From an uncultured Erysipelotrichaceae bacterium (lineage in GTDB: Bacteria > Bacillota_I > Bacilli_A > Erysipelotrichales > Erysipelotrichaceae), in NCBI GenBank assembly GCA_937874965.1, contig CALNCD010000042.1:1-22426 (forward strand): DNA of 22,426 nt, written 5' to 3'. A program made the position numbers and the translations under genes. The notes under the pieces were generated by a model. That model was not told where the DNA came from and ran no database searches. It worked only from the letters and a program-made list of their open reading frames with translations. Within the stretch, counting starts at the first letter, position 1, and every line of letters starts with the position of its first letter. Of the stretch, positions 21,918 through 22,426 are shown one piece after another.

Positions 21918-22426
21918 CTAAAACTTATCCAATTCGTACGTATCTTCAGGATAAGATCCGTATTTCTTTTGTAAATCCAAGCCGGAAATCAAATCACGAT
22001 CCTCACTGTCTAGTTGAAAATCAAAGATCTCGAAATTCTCTTTAATCCGATCATGATGGGTTGACTTGGGAAAAGTGATGTAATCTGTTTCCAACTCCCA
22101 ACGCAATACAATCTGAGCAATGGTCTTATTGTACTTCCTTGCCAAATTCTTCAGCGCGTCCACCTCGAAGATATCGCCCTGCGCTAAAGGAGAATATGCC
22201 TCTAATGCGATGTTGCGCGGTGCACAATACTGGTAAAGATCAGTCTGGGTATAAAATGGATGGCGTTCGACCTGATTCACCATCGGATTGATTTCCGAAT
22301 CATTCGCAATCATCTCAAGGTACTCAATGGAGAAATTTGAAACACCGATAGCCCTGACCTTTTTCTGGCGATACAGTTCCTCCATGGCACGCCAGGCTTC
22401 AATGCTGGCTTTCTTAGGCCAGTGAA
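21918..22426 (-). CDS. Aldo/keto reductase, N-terminus beyond right edge
   Basis: The C-terminal 168 residues of an NADPH-dependent TIM-barrel reductase are visible. The frame is open to the edge and begins with HWP, the catalytic histidine segment. The first ATG inside the window (22385) is internal. Landmarks are the cofactor/substrate strand VRAIGVSNF, MVNQVERHPFY, APRNIALEAYSPLAQG, AQIVLRWELE and FPKSTHHDRIKENFEIFDFQL, ending in DKF. The pattern is that of bacterial AKR5-like 2,5-diketo-D-gluconate or general aldehyde reductases. The exact substrate is not known. The Asp, Tyr and Lys of the catalytic tetrad lie outside the window. Confidence 0.9.
   Translation of the reverse strand, partial: HWPKKASIEAWRAMEELYRQKKVRAIGVSNFSIEYLEMIANDSEINPMVNQVERHPFYTQTDLYQYCAPRNIALEAYSPLAQGDIFEVDALKNLARKYNKTIAQIVLRWELETDYITFPKSTHHDRIKENFEIFDFQLDSEDRDLISGLDLQKKYGSYPEDTYELDKF

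Noticed and set aside
1..22426. CRISPR arrays, insertion sequences, tRNA or rRNA genes, prophage or defence genes
   Set aside because: No repeat-spacer pattern, transposase, terminal inverted repeats, tRNA-like or rRNA-like sequence was recognised by eye; a tRNA or covariance scan was not possible here.

Overview
The window looks like chromosomal housekeeping and metabolic DNA from a Bacillota (Firmicutes) bacterium of moderate GC. The evidence is strong AGGAGG-type ribosome sites, TGA used as a stop, a PyrR attenuator, a guanine-class purine riboswitch and a PRD/BglG-type regulator. A gut Erysipelotrichales-like organism is my guess from gene style, not something the sequence proves. Nearly everything is on the minus strand; mutY is the only convincing plus-strand gene. 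Both edges cut genes.

Layout from left to right. (1) 1-2020: a three-gene minus operon of a class I aminotransferase, a small membrane protein and a YwaF/TMEM164-like membrane protein that runs off the left edge. (2) 2083-4933: tgt-queA-queH, the late steps of queuosine tRNA modification. (3) 4989-7565: typA-map. (4) 7663-9936: L-lactate dehydrogenase, preceded by an unusual membrane protein made of a DUF308-like bundle joined to a putative permuted-papain domain. (5) 10014-11030: mutY, apparently leaderless. (6) 10986-12326: a uracil permease with a PyrR-type attenuator. (7) 12487-19558: an eight-gene sugar-acid PTS operon. (8) 19713-21616: a GNAT acetyltransferase and a guanine/hypoxanthine permease under a purine riboswitch. 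(9) 21918 to the right edge: the C-terminal part of an aldo/keto reductase.

The most interesting region is the PTS operon. In transcription order it encodes EIIA, EIIB, an ascorbate (Ula)-family EIIC, an HpcH/HpaI class II aldolase, a SIS-domain isomerase with the residues of D-arabinose-5-phosphate isomerases, a DapA/NanA-superfamily class I aldolase, a PRD-containing BglG/MtlR-type regulator and a KDPG-type aldolase. Three pyruvate-forming aldolases of different folds plus an arabinose-5-phosphate-type isomerase, with no dehydratase, kinase or dehydrogenase, suggest that the imported compound is already a 2-keto-3-deoxy sugar acid. KDO is one candidate, because cleavage of its 8-phosphate would give pyruvate and arabinose 5-phosphate. 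This is inference.

The two EIIA-type domains of this operon (the free EIIA and the C-terminus of the regulator) are each broken by a frameshift just past the active-site histidine. The lost C-terminal halves are still readable in the next frame, and each ends in an 8-base overlap with the following gene. Either the operon is decaying or the sequence has errors there.
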